DNA of 22,983 nt from positions 1 through 22,983 of the forward strand of contig CAKRIZ010000036.1 in the NCBI GenBank assembly GCA_934351445.1, read 5' to 3'. The translations under genes and the position numbers were made by a program. Source of the DNA: an uncultured Eubacterium sp. GTDB lineage: Bacteria > Bacillota > Clostridia > Lachnospirales > Lachnospiraceae. The notes under the pieces were generated by a model that saw only the letters and a list, made by a program, of their open reading frames with translations, did no database searches and was not told the DNA's origin. This document shows, piece after piece, positions 1 to 7,017 of this stretch (its first letter is position 1; every line of letters begins with the position of its first letter).

Positions 1-378
1 GTTCGTTTGCAAAACGCTCGCACTTCGCCGGACAAAAGTCGCAGTTGACAGAAACCACTGTGCCCACAGCCGTTAGCCCTGCGTTATATACTGTTTGCGA
101 AATATTTTAGCAGGTGAACGGGGCATGCAAGCACTATCAACTTAGATGAGGAAGTAGCAGCGCGAGCAAAGGCGTGTCTGATTTTGCTGCCTTTGCACGA
201 TGGAGAGGAGACTCGTAACTCGTGGAAGCCTCTGCTGAACACGAGTTAGGTTTTTCCGAGGCTCATCGGAATGGTTCGTGCAACGAAAGCAAAACAGACA
301 TGTTTGCGGGAGCTGCGACCGCTTAACAATGTGCTTGCATGACCTAAATCCTGACAAAAATAGTTTCGCAAACGCCTA
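1..378 (+). repeat. Left copy of a composite palindromic repeat element (5' part missing)
   Basis: This non-coding stretch is a dispersed repeat. Bases 1-230 match 22700-22929 without gaps, with 14 differences by eye (about 94% identity), in the same orientation. Bases 93-373 form one large imperfect palindrome. GTTTGCGAAA at 93-102 pairs with TTTCGCAAAC at 364-373, CATGCAAGCAC (124-134) with 331-341, TTGCACGA (193-200) with 276-283, and TAACTCGTG (216-224) with 240-248 around a 15-base loop. Bases 1-92 are the 3' arm of a second palindrome whose 5' arm lies before the window. The element ends at 378 with the reverse complement of TAGGCGTTTGCGAAACTAT, the sequence that opens the right-hand copy. 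I see no credible protein in it. A MITE-like mobile element or a structured-RNA repeat are the main options. Confidence 0.85.
360..378 (-). repeat. Terminal inverted repeat of the left composite element
   Basis: The 19 bases are the exact reverse complement of 22537-22555 (TAGGCGTTTGCGAAACTAT). The core GTTTGCGAAA also marks the junction between the two internal palindromes, so it behaves as a boundary motif of this repeat family. Confidence 0.8.
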
Positions 379-402
379 ATTCGGTAAATTGTTTTTTGTT
401 TA

Positions 403-431
403 TTGACTTTACAATCGGAGTATACTATAGT
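403..431 (+). promoter_or_regulatory. Sigma-A-type promoter for the Crp/Fnr regulator
   Basis: TTGACT at 403-408 is followed by a 17-base spacer and TATAGT at 426-431. This predicts a start near 438 and a leader of about 38 bases before the ATG at 476. The promoter begins only 24 bases after the composite repeat ends. Confidence 0.75.
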
Positions 432-436
432 AATCC

Positions 437-453
437 AAACAATACGGTTGTTT
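437..453 (+). promoter_or_regulatory. Inverted repeat at the predicted transcription start (possible operator)
   Basis: AAACAA and TTGTTT form a perfect 6-base inverted repeat around a 5-base centre (TACGG), exactly where transcription is expected to start. Such a site could bind the encoded regulator for autoregulation. It does not match the classical CRP or FNR half-sites (TGTGA, TTGAT), so binding is only inferred. Confidence 0.35.
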
Positions 454-475
454 TTACAACAGGAATGGGCAAATT

Positions 476-1138
476 ATGAAAAAATATTTGAAGATATTAA
501 AAAAATCACAATTATTTTCGGGGGTAGCTGAGGACGAGATCGAAGCGATGCTCGACTGCCTGAGTGCCGAACTGCGCACGTATCAGAAAGGCAGCTATGT
601 GCTGCATCAGGGCGAATATCTACATCATATCACGGTGTTAGTCGCCGGTTCACTTCTGATTCAAAAGGATGATTTCTGGGGAAACCGAAGTATCGTAAAT
701 AAGATCAATGTCGGTGAAATGTTTGGCGAGGCATATGTCGCGCCGGGCAGCGAAGCGCTGCTCAATGATGTGATCGCCACGGAGGACAGTGCGATCATCT
801 TCTTTGATGTGCATAAGATCCTGACCACGTGCTCGTCTGCGTGCAGGTTCCACGCGATGGTGATCCAGAACCTGTTCTACGCGATCTCTGTCAAAAACCG
901 CAGCCTCGTGCAGAAGCTCGGCCATATGTCCAGACGGACGACACGGGAAAAACTGTTGTCCTACCTGTCCGAGCAGGCAAAAAAACAGGGAACCTCCAGC
1001 TTCGAGATCCCCTTTAACCGCCAGCAGCTCGCCGATTTTCTCTCGGTCGACCGCAGCGCCATGTCTAATGAATTATGTAAACTCCGTGATGAAGGGCTGC
1101 TGTCCTTCGAGCGGAATCGTTTTCAGCTCTATGTATGA
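476..1138 (+). CDS. Crp/Fnr-family transcriptional regulator
   Basis: The 220-residue protein has the Crp/Fnr layout. An N-terminal cyclic-nucleotide-binding-like beta-roll occupies roughly residues 8-120 (MLDCLSAELRTYQKGSYVLHQ... and a GEMFGEAY segment). A dimerisation helix follows, and a C-terminal winged HTH at about 150-215 contains FNRQQLADFLSVDRSAMSNE followed by LCKLRDEGLLSF. The usual family length is 210-240. The two cysteines near residues 119 and 123 are not arranged like the FNR iron-sulfur ligands, so the effector is unknown. The start has a weak AGGA ribosome site and a good promoter at 403-431. It is the only credible plus-strand gene and converges with the AIM24-type gene, with 14 bases between the stop codons. 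Its targets may include the neighbouring selenium/molybdenum locus, but the sequence does not show this. Confidence 0.9.
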   Translation: MKKYLKILKKSQLFSGVAEDEIEAMLDCLSAELRTYQKGSYVLHQGEYLHHITVLVAGSLLIQKDDFWGNRSIVNKINVGEMFGEAYVAPGSEALLNDVIATEDSAIIFFDVHKILTTCSSACRFHAMVIQNLFYAISVKNRSLVQKLGHMSRRTTREKLLSYLSEQAKKQGTSSFEIPFNRQQLADFLSVDRSAMSNELCKLRDEGLLSFERNRFQLYV

Positions 1139-1152
1139 CAGCAGCCTTGTCA

Positions 1153-1830
1153 CTAGTTAGACGAATGCGGCATATACTGATACAGCTGCATTGCGGTAGA
1201 TGCGATCGGCATACTCTGCAAGGTCACCTTGCCGGGGCCATATACTACAGTGTTAAATAAGCCCTCGCCGCCGAACAGTACATTTCCAACGCCCTTGATT
1301 GTTTTTACTTCCATGTTGCAGGTCTCTGACATGGCTGCCACATATCCGGTATCTACGATCTTGCAGTCACCTGCTGCGATCTCATACTCATGTGCCGATC
1401 CATCGACCTCAAGAAATACGATACCGTTTCCGGTGAATTTACGCATCAGGAAGCCTTCACCGCCGAATAAGCCCTTACCGAGCTTCTTCTGCATAAATAC
1501 TTCACTTGTAATCTCACCGACAGACGCTAAAAATGAACCTTTCTGTACGATCACGCCATTTCCGGGTGTGATCTCCACTGCCTGAATTGATCCAGGGAAC
1601 TTGGATGCAAATGCGATCTCTCCGTCATTTTTCGCATAATAGGTGTTCATGAATGCGTTCTCTTTGGTCAGCATACGTCCGAGCATCTTACCGAGTCCTC
1701 CGGCGCTCGTCTGCATCTCGATCTCATCATCCATCCATGCCATTGCGCCTGCTTCGCATTCTACGAACTCCCCCTTGTCCAGACGCACCTTCAATACCGG
1801 TAAGTTTCCACCTTCAATCTTGTACTGCAT
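1153..1830 (-). CDS. TIGR00266/AIM24 family protein
   Basis: The 225-residue protein has the features of the AIM24/TIGR00266 family. These are an N-terminal MQYKIEGGNLPVLKVRL start, an EAGAMAWM segment, glycine-rich turns (SAGGLGKMLGR and GLFGGEGFLMRKFTGNG) and a C-terminal repeat of the FGGEGLFNTVVYGPG type. The family fold is a trimeric beta-structure. Bacterial members have no assigned biochemical role, though some are linked to stress or membrane functions. There is no signal peptide or membrane segment, so it is likely cytoplasmic. The start follows a strong AGGAGGAG ribosome site. It sits downstream of the 58-residue gene with a 64-base gap, so it may be a separate unit. The family call is firm and the function is not known. 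Confidence 0.9.
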   Translation of the reverse strand: MQYKIEGGNLPVLKVRLDKGEFVECEAGAMAWMDDEIEMQTSAGGLGKMLGRMLTKENAFMNTYYAKNDGEIAFASKFPGSIQAVEITPGNGVIVQKGSFLASVGEITSEVFMQKKLGKGLFGGEGFLMRKFTGNGIVFLEVDGSAHEYEIAAGDCKIVDTGYVAAMSETCNMEVKTIKGVGNVLFGGEGLFNTVVYGPGKVTLQSMPIASTAMQLYQYMPHSSN

Positions 1831-1894
1831 AATACACTCCTCCTAATTTTTATTTTATAAATGATTTTGAGATTGTTAGTCTACAATCATCTAC

Positions 1895-2071
1895 TTATTC
1901 TATTGTATACTGCATGAGCTCATATTTCAACCTGCATCTTTCAAAAATTTCTGCCGGAAGCAATGCTCGTGCCACCAGCTTCAGATCATCGGAATCGATA
2001 TCTGTCCGCCGCAGATTCGCATAATCCCCATCAATCGACACGACCTCATAATGCCATGTTTCCATCAACAT
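1895..2071 (-). CDS. Uncharacterised 58-residue protein at the 3' end of the hydroxylase operon
   Basis: This short gene starts METWHYEV-type (MLMETWHYEVVSIDGDYANL) and ends ELMQYTIE, 58 residues in all. An AGGAGG ribosome site lies 8 bases before the chosen ATG at 2071. An alternative ATG two codons later is less well spaced. It overlaps the 3' end of the nucleotidyltransferase gene by 26 bases, the kind of translational coupling seen between other genes of this operon. The composition is that of a normal soluble acidic protein: YEVVSIDGDYANLRR, then DSDDLKLVARALLP, then a short C-terminal helix. I do not recognise a named family with certainty. Its position suggests a role linked to the molybdenum hydroxylase. 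Reasons to believe it is real are the ribosome site, the overlap and the protein-like composition. Confidence 0.75.
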   Translation of the reverse strand: MLMETWHYEVVSIDGDYANLRRTDIDSDDLKLVARALLPAEIFERCRLKYELMQYTIE

Positions 2072-2786
2072 CTGTCATTCCTCCTATCCGCCCGGCATCC
2101 TCTGCCGAGTCTATATCCATAAATTCTGCTGCATCCCCGATCTCCACATACATGCAACGATGCCTCCGGAGTACTGTCCTGCCGCCCTGATCCCCTTCGA
2201 GTGCGAGCAATTCCGGAATCAGTGCATCCGAAAAGACACAAGGGTTGCCGGTCTGGCCATGACAGGCAAGCGCATATGCCTCAGGGGAGAACTGTTTTTC
2301 ATAAACAGGTGCACCTTCCTCCGCTTGCTCCCGGCGATCCCCCGGATCACCGGCATCGCATGCCGCCTGTATCAGAGCATCGATGCTCGCCGCGCTCAGC
2401 AGCGGCTGGTCTGCCACCACAAACATCCACATATCCTGCGATGTCTCACCGCAGAGCCGGCTTCTGCTGCCGGCTCTGCGGCTGGCTCTGCGGCTGGCAG
2501 CCTGTATGCCAGCCCGAATCGTATAGGATACACCTTTTTTACTATCCGCACAGTACACAATGGACAACCCTTCCTGACCGGATCGGTCTCCCAGTTCCCG
2601 CAGAATCTCCTCATACTGCGTGACAACCGTGATCGTTATCGGACAGCGTCCTGCCCATGCCTGCTGCCGGTCGAGCAGCAGATCGAGCGTATGCCTGTAT
2701 AATGGCTTGCCATGCCAGGAAACCAGCAGCTTGTTTCTGCCAAAACGTCTGCTGTTTCCCGCTGCCATATAGATGACATGTATCAT
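2046..2786 (-). CDS. MocA/MobA-like molybdenum cofactor nucleotidyltransferase
   Basis: The 246-residue protein is an NTP-transferase of the MobA/MocA type. The N-terminal MAAGNSRRFGRNKLL (residues 7-21) is the nucleotide-binding loop. VVADQPLL (123-130) carries the metal-binding Asp126, and GQTGNPCVFS with GDQGGRTVL near residues 190-215 matches the C-terminal part of MocA. In molybdenum hydroxylase loci these enzymes join CMP (MocA) or GMP (MobA) to molybdopterin. CMP is the more likely here, because xanthine-dehydrogenase-type enzymes in bacteria usually carry the cytosine dinucleotide. An Arg/Ser-rich insert at 97-110 precedes the DxP motif and comes from a 12-base tandem duplication. The start lies 3 bases after the stop of the Mo subunit, with a GGAG site. 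Confidence 0.85.
   Translation of the reverse strand: MIHVIYMAAGNSRRFGRNKLLVSWHGKPLYRHTLDLLLDRQQAWAGRCPITITVVTQYEEILRELGDRSGQEGLSIVYCADSKKGVSYTIRAGIQAASRRASRRAGSRSRLCGETSQDMWMFVVADQPLLSAASIDALIQAACDAGDPGDRREQAEEGAPVYEKQFSPEAYALACHGQTGNPCVFSDALIPELLALEGDQGGRTVLRRHRCMYVEIGDAAEFMDIDSAEDAGRIGGMTDVDGNMAL
2475..2498 (-). repeat. 12-base tandem duplication in the nucleotidyltransferase gene
   Basis: Two exact copies of GCCAGCCGCAGA (minus strand) encode ASRR-ASRR, followed by a related Gly/Ser/Arg stretch. The duplication is in frame and falls in a surface loop just before the metal-binding DQP motif. Confidence 0.85.
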
Positions 2787-2789
2787 AGG

Positions 2790-5135
2790 CTACTCCGCTG
2801 TCTGTACACGGCGGTCGATCTCCTCCCACTGCGGATCGATCATGCGCATCAATATTTTTTCCGGTGTAAACGGTACCGTCCGATGCCACACGCCTGTCGC
2901 GCGGTAGATCGCATGCGCGAGCGCAGGCGCAGGCGTATTGATGACGATCTCACCGATTGATTTCACACCAAACGGCCCGGTCGGTTCATAACTCGTCTCA
3001 AATTCGACATGCACATTCCGGATATCCTCCCGTGTCGGTATCTTGTACTGCATCAGACTGTTTTCCGCAATTCTGCCGTCCTCATCGTAAGTGACATTCT
3101 CATAGAGTGCCATACCGATCCCCTGTCCGATACCACCTTCTGCCTGCACACGCGCCAGATTCGGGTTTACCGGAATGCCACAGTCGATCACAGCCTGATA
3201 GTCCAGGATCTCAATACTGCCCGTCTCCTTGTCCAGTTCGATCTCGACCATGCCTGCCATATAAGGCGGAGGCGATACCGGTGAGGAGTATGTCGCTGTC
3301 ACATCGACCGGAATCGTATTGTTCACCTGGGATTTTGTCGAGATATCCGACAGGCTCACTGAAGCAGTGCCATCCAGCCGGTATACCTTCCCGCCGTCAA
3401 ATTCGAGGGCTTCCTCTATGCAGCCTAACATTCCGGCTGCTATTTTTATGATATTTTCACGCAGTTCCATCGCCGCATGCTGCGTCGCCATACCTGTAAT
3501 ATAGGTCGTAGACGATGCATACGACCCGGAATCATACGGCGAAGCATCTGTATCTGCACCAAACACAGAGATCTGATCCGGCGCACAGTCGAGTACCTCC
3601 GCCGCCATCTGTGCGAGGATCGTGTCACAGCCTGTGCCCATATCCGCCGCCCCGATCAGCATATTATAAGTGCCATCATCACCGAGTTTGATCGTGCATG
3701 AGCCAACATCCACATTCGAGATACACGATCCCTGCATGGCTAATGCCATACCTGCCGCCCGCACTTTTCCATTGCCCATATCCCGTACCGGATACTTTTC
3801 CTTCCAGTGAAAATTGTCTGCACAGTGGCAGATACAACGGTCAAGCGCACACGCATTGGCTGTCTCCCCGAAATACGCCGGCATATACATGCCTTCCCGG
3901 ACGATATTTTTCAGCCGCAGTTCCACCGGATCGATTCCCAGCTTTTCTGCCAGTTCATTGACTGTGGATTCCAGTGCAAATATACCCTGCGTCGCACCGT
4001 ATCCGCGATACGCACCTGCTGCCTGCACATTTGTATAGACCACATCACAGGAAAAACGGGTCGCTTCGCATCCGCCTGTGTAGAGTGGCAGCGACTTATG
4101 CCCCGATAAACCGACCGTCGTCGTGCCGTGTTCTCCGTAAGCACCTGTATTCGACAGCGTATACAGATCTATCGCCCGGATATGGCCGTCCTTCATCGCT
4201 CCGAGACGCACTGTGACCTCCATCTCATGGCGCGGAGATGCGATCGTCTGACATTCGCTGCGCGAATAGACCAGCTTACTCGGACGCTTCGTCATCCATG
4301 TGACAAATGCCGGATACACTTCACACACAGCCGTTTGTTTCGCACCAAAACCTCCCCCGATACGTGGTTTTTCGGCACGCACCATTGATTTTGGTATGCC
4401 GAGCGCCGTCGCCAGGATGCGGCGCAGGTGGAATACGATCTGCGTGGAACTGATGCAGTGCAGCCTGCCATAACGGTCAATCTCGCAGTATGCACGCACA
4501 GTCTCCATATATGTCTGCTGTGCCGCCTTGATCCGAAACGTATGCGTCAATACTTCATCGCAGCCCGAAAGTACCGCTTCCACATCTCCGTGCGCATCCT
4601 CCTCGTGGTGGAGCAGATTACGCTTCGCATCACCGGTCGGACTATGTCCTTCCCAGTTATCCTCCGGATGTACGAGTACCGGATTGTCCAGCGCTTTCCG
4701 AAAATCCAATACCGGCTCTAATACCTCATATCTGACTTTGATCAGACGCATCGCCTTATCAACTGCTTTTTCCGTCTCTCCGACCACAATTGCTACCGCG
4801 TCATCTACACACCGCACCCGCTGGTCGAGAATCAGCCGGTCATACGGCGACGGCTCCGGATACGTCTGCCCGGCGATCGAGAAACGCTGGTGTGGCACAT
4901 CCTGCCACGTGTAGACCGCAACCATGCCGGGGACACGCATCGCTGCATCCGTGCGGATCTCCTGAATGAGTGCATGTGCATGCGGACTGCGCAAAATCTT
5001 TACAATCAGGGCGTCCTGTGGCACATAATCATCCATAAATACCGGTTTGCCAAGCAACAGCTGCCCGGAATCTTTTTTCGGAATGTTTTTCCCAACTGCA
5101 TGGTAATCGATCCTATCTCGCTGAAATTCCGTCAT
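2790..5135 (-). CDS. Molybdenum-binding subunit of a xanthine-dehydrogenase-type hydroxylase
   Basis: This 781-residue protein is the large subunit of a three-part molybdenum hydroxylase. The N-terminal a/b hammerhead domain covers about 20-135 (LLLGKPVFMDDY, LRSPHAHA). Molybdopterin-contacting motifs include GGGFGAKQ (260-267), AYRGYGATQG (375-384) and GAADMGTG (495-502). Glu729 in KSIGEIVINTPAPA is the position of the catalytic glutamate (bovine xanthine oxidoreductase Glu1261). Glu211 (YMETV) and Arg377 align by eye with bovine Glu802 and Arg880, which bind purine, so xanthine or another purine is the likely substrate. With the selenium genes next to it, this is probably a selenium-dependent enzyme whose selenium is a ligand of molybdenum and not selenocysteine. 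No in-frame TGA was needed. The ATG at 5135 was chosen for its AAAGGAGTG site. It overlaps the iron-sulfur gene by 23 bases. Confidence 0.93.
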   Translation of the reverse strand: MTEFQRDRIDYHAVGKNIPKKDSGQLLLGKPVFMDDYVPQDALIVKILRSPHAHALIQEIRTDAAMRVPGMVAVYTWQDVPHQRFSIAGQTYPEPSPYDRLILDQRVRCVDDAVAIVVGETEKAVDKAMRLIKVRYEVLEPVLDFRKALDNPVLVHPEDNWEGHSPTGDAKRNLLHHEEDAHGDVEAVLSGCDEVLTHTFRIKAAQQTYMETVRAYCEIDRYGRLHCISSTQIVFHLRRILATALGIPKSMVRAEKPRIGGGFGAKQTAVCEVYPAFVTWMTKRPSKLVYSRSECQTIASPRHEMEVTVRLGAMKDGHIRAIDLYTLSNTGAYGEHGTTTVGLSGHKSLPLYTGGCEATRFSCDVVYTNVQAAGAYRGYGATQGIFALESTVNELAEKLGIDPVELRLKNIVREGMYMPAYFGETANACALDRCICHCADNFHWKEKYPVRDMGNGKVRAAGMALAMQGSCISNVDVGSCTIKLGDDGTYNMLIGAADMGTGCDTILAQMAAEVLDCAPDQISVFGADTDASPYDSGSYASSTTYITGMATQHAAMELRENIIKIAAGMLGCIEEALEFDGGKVYRLDGTASVSLSDISTKSQVNNTIPVDVTATYSSPVSPPPYMAGMVEIELDKETGSIEILDYQAVIDCGIPVNPNLARVQAEGGIGQGIGMALYENVTYDEDGRIAENSLMQYKIPTREDIRNVHVEFETSYEPTGPFGVKSIGEIVINTPAPALAHAIYRATGVWHRTVPFTPEKILMRMIDPQWEEIDRRVQTAE

Positions 5136-5649
5136 GCTTCCACTCCTTTCCAATATCTGCTCCATATACACCTGCCGACAGGTCAAGCGGTGCGCCCTCC
5201 TTTTTACTATTCAAAAAATTGCGAAAAGCACGCATCTGGCTCTGATAACCGGTACAACGGCACAGGTTTCCAGCCAGATATTCGCGGATCTCATCATCCG
5301 TCGGATCCGGATTTTCACGGAGCAGCGCAATCAGATTCACCACGTAGCCCGGATTGCAGAACCCACACTGATCCGCTCCCTGCGCAGCTAAAAATCCGAT
5401 AAATTCCTCCGCTTCCTCCTGCAAGCCCTCCAGCGTATCGACACATCTGCCATCAGCCCTGCCTACCGGCATACTACAGGAGAGCACCGGTTTTCCGTCC
5501 ATAAGTACCGTACACAGCCCGCAGTTTCCGGTCTCACAGCCTCTCTTTACGGACTTACACTGATGTTTTCTGCAAAAATCGAGTAATACCATGTCTGAAT
5601 CTACCGAATCCGTTATCTTTTTTCCATTTAAAGTAACCGTCACTTCCAT
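5113..5649 (-). CDS. [2Fe-2S] subunit of the molybdenum hydroxylase
   Basis: The 178-residue protein has the two iron-sulfur domains of the family. The plant-ferredoxin-type cluster is held by Cys38, Cys43, Cys46 and Cys58 (RGCETGNCGLCTV...LSC). The helical second cluster is held by Cys95, Cys98, Cys130 and Cys132 (QCGFCNPG and NLCRCTGY). It passes electrons from the molybdenum site to the FAD subunit. The usual family length is 150-165, so the C-terminal tail after about residue 145 is slightly long, and its coding sequence overlaps the start of the Mo subunit. The start at 5649 follows an AGAGGAGG site and overlaps the end of the FAD gene by 10 bases. The tight overlaps show that the three subunits are translated together. 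Confidence 0.95.
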   Translation of the reverse strand: MEVTVTLNGKKITDSVDSDMVLLDFCRKHQCKSVKRGCETGNCGLCTVLMDGKPVLSCSMPVGRADGRCVDTLEGLQEEAEEFIGFLAAQGADQCGFCNPGYVVNLIALLRENPDPTDDEIREYLAGNLCRCTGYQSQMRAFRNFLNSKKEGAPLDLSAGVYGADIGKEWKHDGISAR

Positions 5650-6659
5650 TCGCTGTCCGCCTCCTCTGTATGCACCCCGGACTTCTGTATCTGTCTGCAT
5701 TGACCCATTCGTCTGCCGGACGCATCATACACTGCCTGTTCCGGCATCGGTTCTATCATTTGTCCTAGCATCTGTCCTATCATCTGTTCTATCATCTGTT
5801 CTAGCGCACGCCGCACGAGCACCTGACAGATGATCCTGCGATAATCCGCACCCGCGCGCAGATTGCTGCCAAATCGGACATGTGCTGCCGTATAAGCGGC
5901 AAAATCTTCTATTTTTTTACGTTTTACGGGATCTATCACTGATGCTTTGCCCGCCTCAGACAGATCTGCCGCATCCGACGGTCTGCCTGCCCCCATCAGG
6001 CGCGTCACCTCTGAAAGCTGATCGAGTATCCCCGCTGCATCCGGTACAACCTGTGCCATCCGGGGTGCAGCCCCGATCACTGCCACATAACCGTCTGCGC
6101 GCTGTGCTACCGCACAGGTGAGCACCGGGAAATCCGTAGACTGGTTTCTCTGGCTGAGATATACGATATGCTGCGTCTGTTTCGGCACAATCACCGCGAC
6201 TAATATATCACGCACCTTGCGCGGCAGTTCCACAAACTCATCCAGATCCATGATGCCTCCATGATGCAGTTCTACCTTTGCACCCAGCGCACGAAACAGT
6301 GTCATCACATCGGAAAAACCATATCTGCCCCAGATACTGCCGCCCAGCGTCGCTACATTTCGAAACTGCACACCGACGATATGTCTGACGCTCTCTGCCA
6401 TGGCGCCATGTGTATACGCATCCAGTGCTTTATTTGTCTCGAGCTCCCGCAGCGATACATATGCACCGATCCGAAACTGTGTCTCATCCTCCTCGATCTG
6501 ATCCAGTCCCAGATCACACAGGTCGATCGCTGTCCCACAGGTCTTATTCATCATCTTCAGCCACAGCATCCCGCCCAGAACAACATTACTCTTTTTCTGG
6601 TACAGCTCATATGCCTCCTCGATGCTCTTTGCCCTCACATATTGGTTATAATAAAACAT
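5640..6659 (-). CDS. FAD-binding subunit of the molybdenum hydroxylase
   Basis: The 339-residue protein matches the CO-dehydrogenase-medium/xanthine-dehydrogenase FAD subunit. VVLGGMLWLK (26-35) is the first FAD-binding loop, and RNVATLGGSIWGRYGFSD (100-117) is the second. A C-terminal CO_deh_flav_C-like part ends in FGSNLRAGADYRRIICQVLVRRALE. Family members are usually 260-300 residues. The extra length is a C-terminal tail that includes a four-residue tandem repeat at 287-306. It takes electrons from the iron-sulfur subunit and hands them to NAD or another acceptor; which one cannot be told from sequence. The start has a GAGAGAGG site. A 77-base gap separates it from the DUF3343 gene upstream, and I saw no clear promoter in that gap. 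Confidence 0.93.
   Translation of the reverse strand: MFYYNQYVRAKSIEEAYELYQKKSNVVLGGMLWLKMMNKTCGTAIDLCDLGLDQIEEDETQFRIGAYVSLRELETNKALDAYTHGAMAESVRHIVGVQFRNVATLGGSIWGRYGFSDVMTLFRALGAKVELHHGGIMDLDEFVELPRKVRDILVAVIVPKQTQHIVYLSQRNQSTDFPVLTCAVAQRADGYVAVIGAAPRMAQVVPDAAGILDQLSEVTRLMGAGRPSDAADLSEAGKASVIDPVKRKKIEDFAAYTAAHVRFGSNLRAGADYRRIICQVLVRRALEQMIEQMIGQMLGQMIEPMPEQAVYDASGRRMGQCRQIQKSGVHTEEADSEWK
5742..5801 (-). repeat. 12-base tandem repeat at the 3' end of the FAD subunit gene
   Basis: Five degenerate 12-base units encode EQMI, EQMI, GQML, GQMI and EPMP in a row. The plus strand reads as repeated ATCTGTYCTATC-type units. The repeat is in frame and lies beyond the conserved FAD domain, so it probably lengthens a flexible or helical tail without harming the enzyme. 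Confidence 0.85.
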
Positions 6660-6736
6660 CGTACCTCTCTCTTTCGTTTATTTTCTGCCTGTTTTCCAAT
6701 CATTTCTACCCGGGCAGCATGCGCTGTGAATACAGC

Positions 6737-6976
6737 TCAAAACAACTCCAGCTCATAGAGCATCTCCCAGTGAAGATTCTCTGTCTGCATAAAATCCAGC
6801 ATCTCCCGGCGCATCGTCAATTCACACTTCCATGCCAGCCCGCAGCCGGCAGAGATCTCCGACGGCAGTGGAATCAACCGCCCGGCGATGCTCCGCTGCG
6901 CTGCGCGCTGCTCCAGTTCCATCGCTGCCATTGTCGTTGAAAATGTGATCAGCAGCTGTCTGCGTCTCCTTCGCAT
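6737..6976 (-). CDS. DUF3343 putative Se/S carrier-like protein
   Basis: This 79-residue protein fits the DUF3343 (Se_S_carrier) family. It has an N-terminal LLITFSTTMAAMELE strand-helix and the signature GRLIPLPSEISAGCGLAW with Cys45. Family members are found with selenium genes and are thought to carry selenium or sulfur on that cysteine; this is proposed and not demonstrated as far as I know. The location between yedF and the hydroxylase subunits fits such a role. The start is uncertain. The ATG at 6976 gives an unusual MRRRRR N-terminus and lacks a clean ribosome site. An AAGGAG sequence inside codons 2-4 hints that translation might begin a little later at a non-ATG codon. Confidence 0.85.
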   Translation of the reverse strand: MRRRRRQLLITFSTTMAAMELEQRAAQRSIAGRLIPLPSEISAGCGLAWKCELTMRREMLDFMQTENLHWEMLYELELF

Positions 6977-6979
6977 CGT

Positions 6980-7005
6980 ATTCTATCCTATTCTATCCTA
7001 TCCTA
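6980..7005 (+). repeat. Short TTCTATCCTA tandem repeat in the yedF-DUF3343 gap
   Basis: Two exact TTCTATCCTA copies followed by TCCTAT fill most of the 41-base gap between yedF and the DUF3343 gene. On the transcribed strand this gives repeated TAGGATAG units, which may stand in for a ribosome site. It is prone to slippage. Confidence 0.7.
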
Positions 7006-7017
7006 TGATCTACGATC

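Noticed and set aside
142..357. A 71-residue minus-strand reading frame inside the left repeat
   Set aside because: It lies entirely in the palindromic repeat, has no ribosome site, and its Cys/Arg-rich sequence is what the repeat would give by chance.
1..378. Composite repeat as integron attC-like recombination sites
   Set aside because: The imperfect palindromes and AAACGCCT-like ends recall large attC sites, but the required GTTRRRY and RYYYAAC core pairs are not there, the spacing (22 kb) is unlike gene cassettes, and no integrase is seen.
1871..1888. GATTGT/ACAATC hairpin as terminator of the hydroxylase operon
   Set aside because: The stem has only 6 AT-rich pairs and no T run follows on the transcribed strand.
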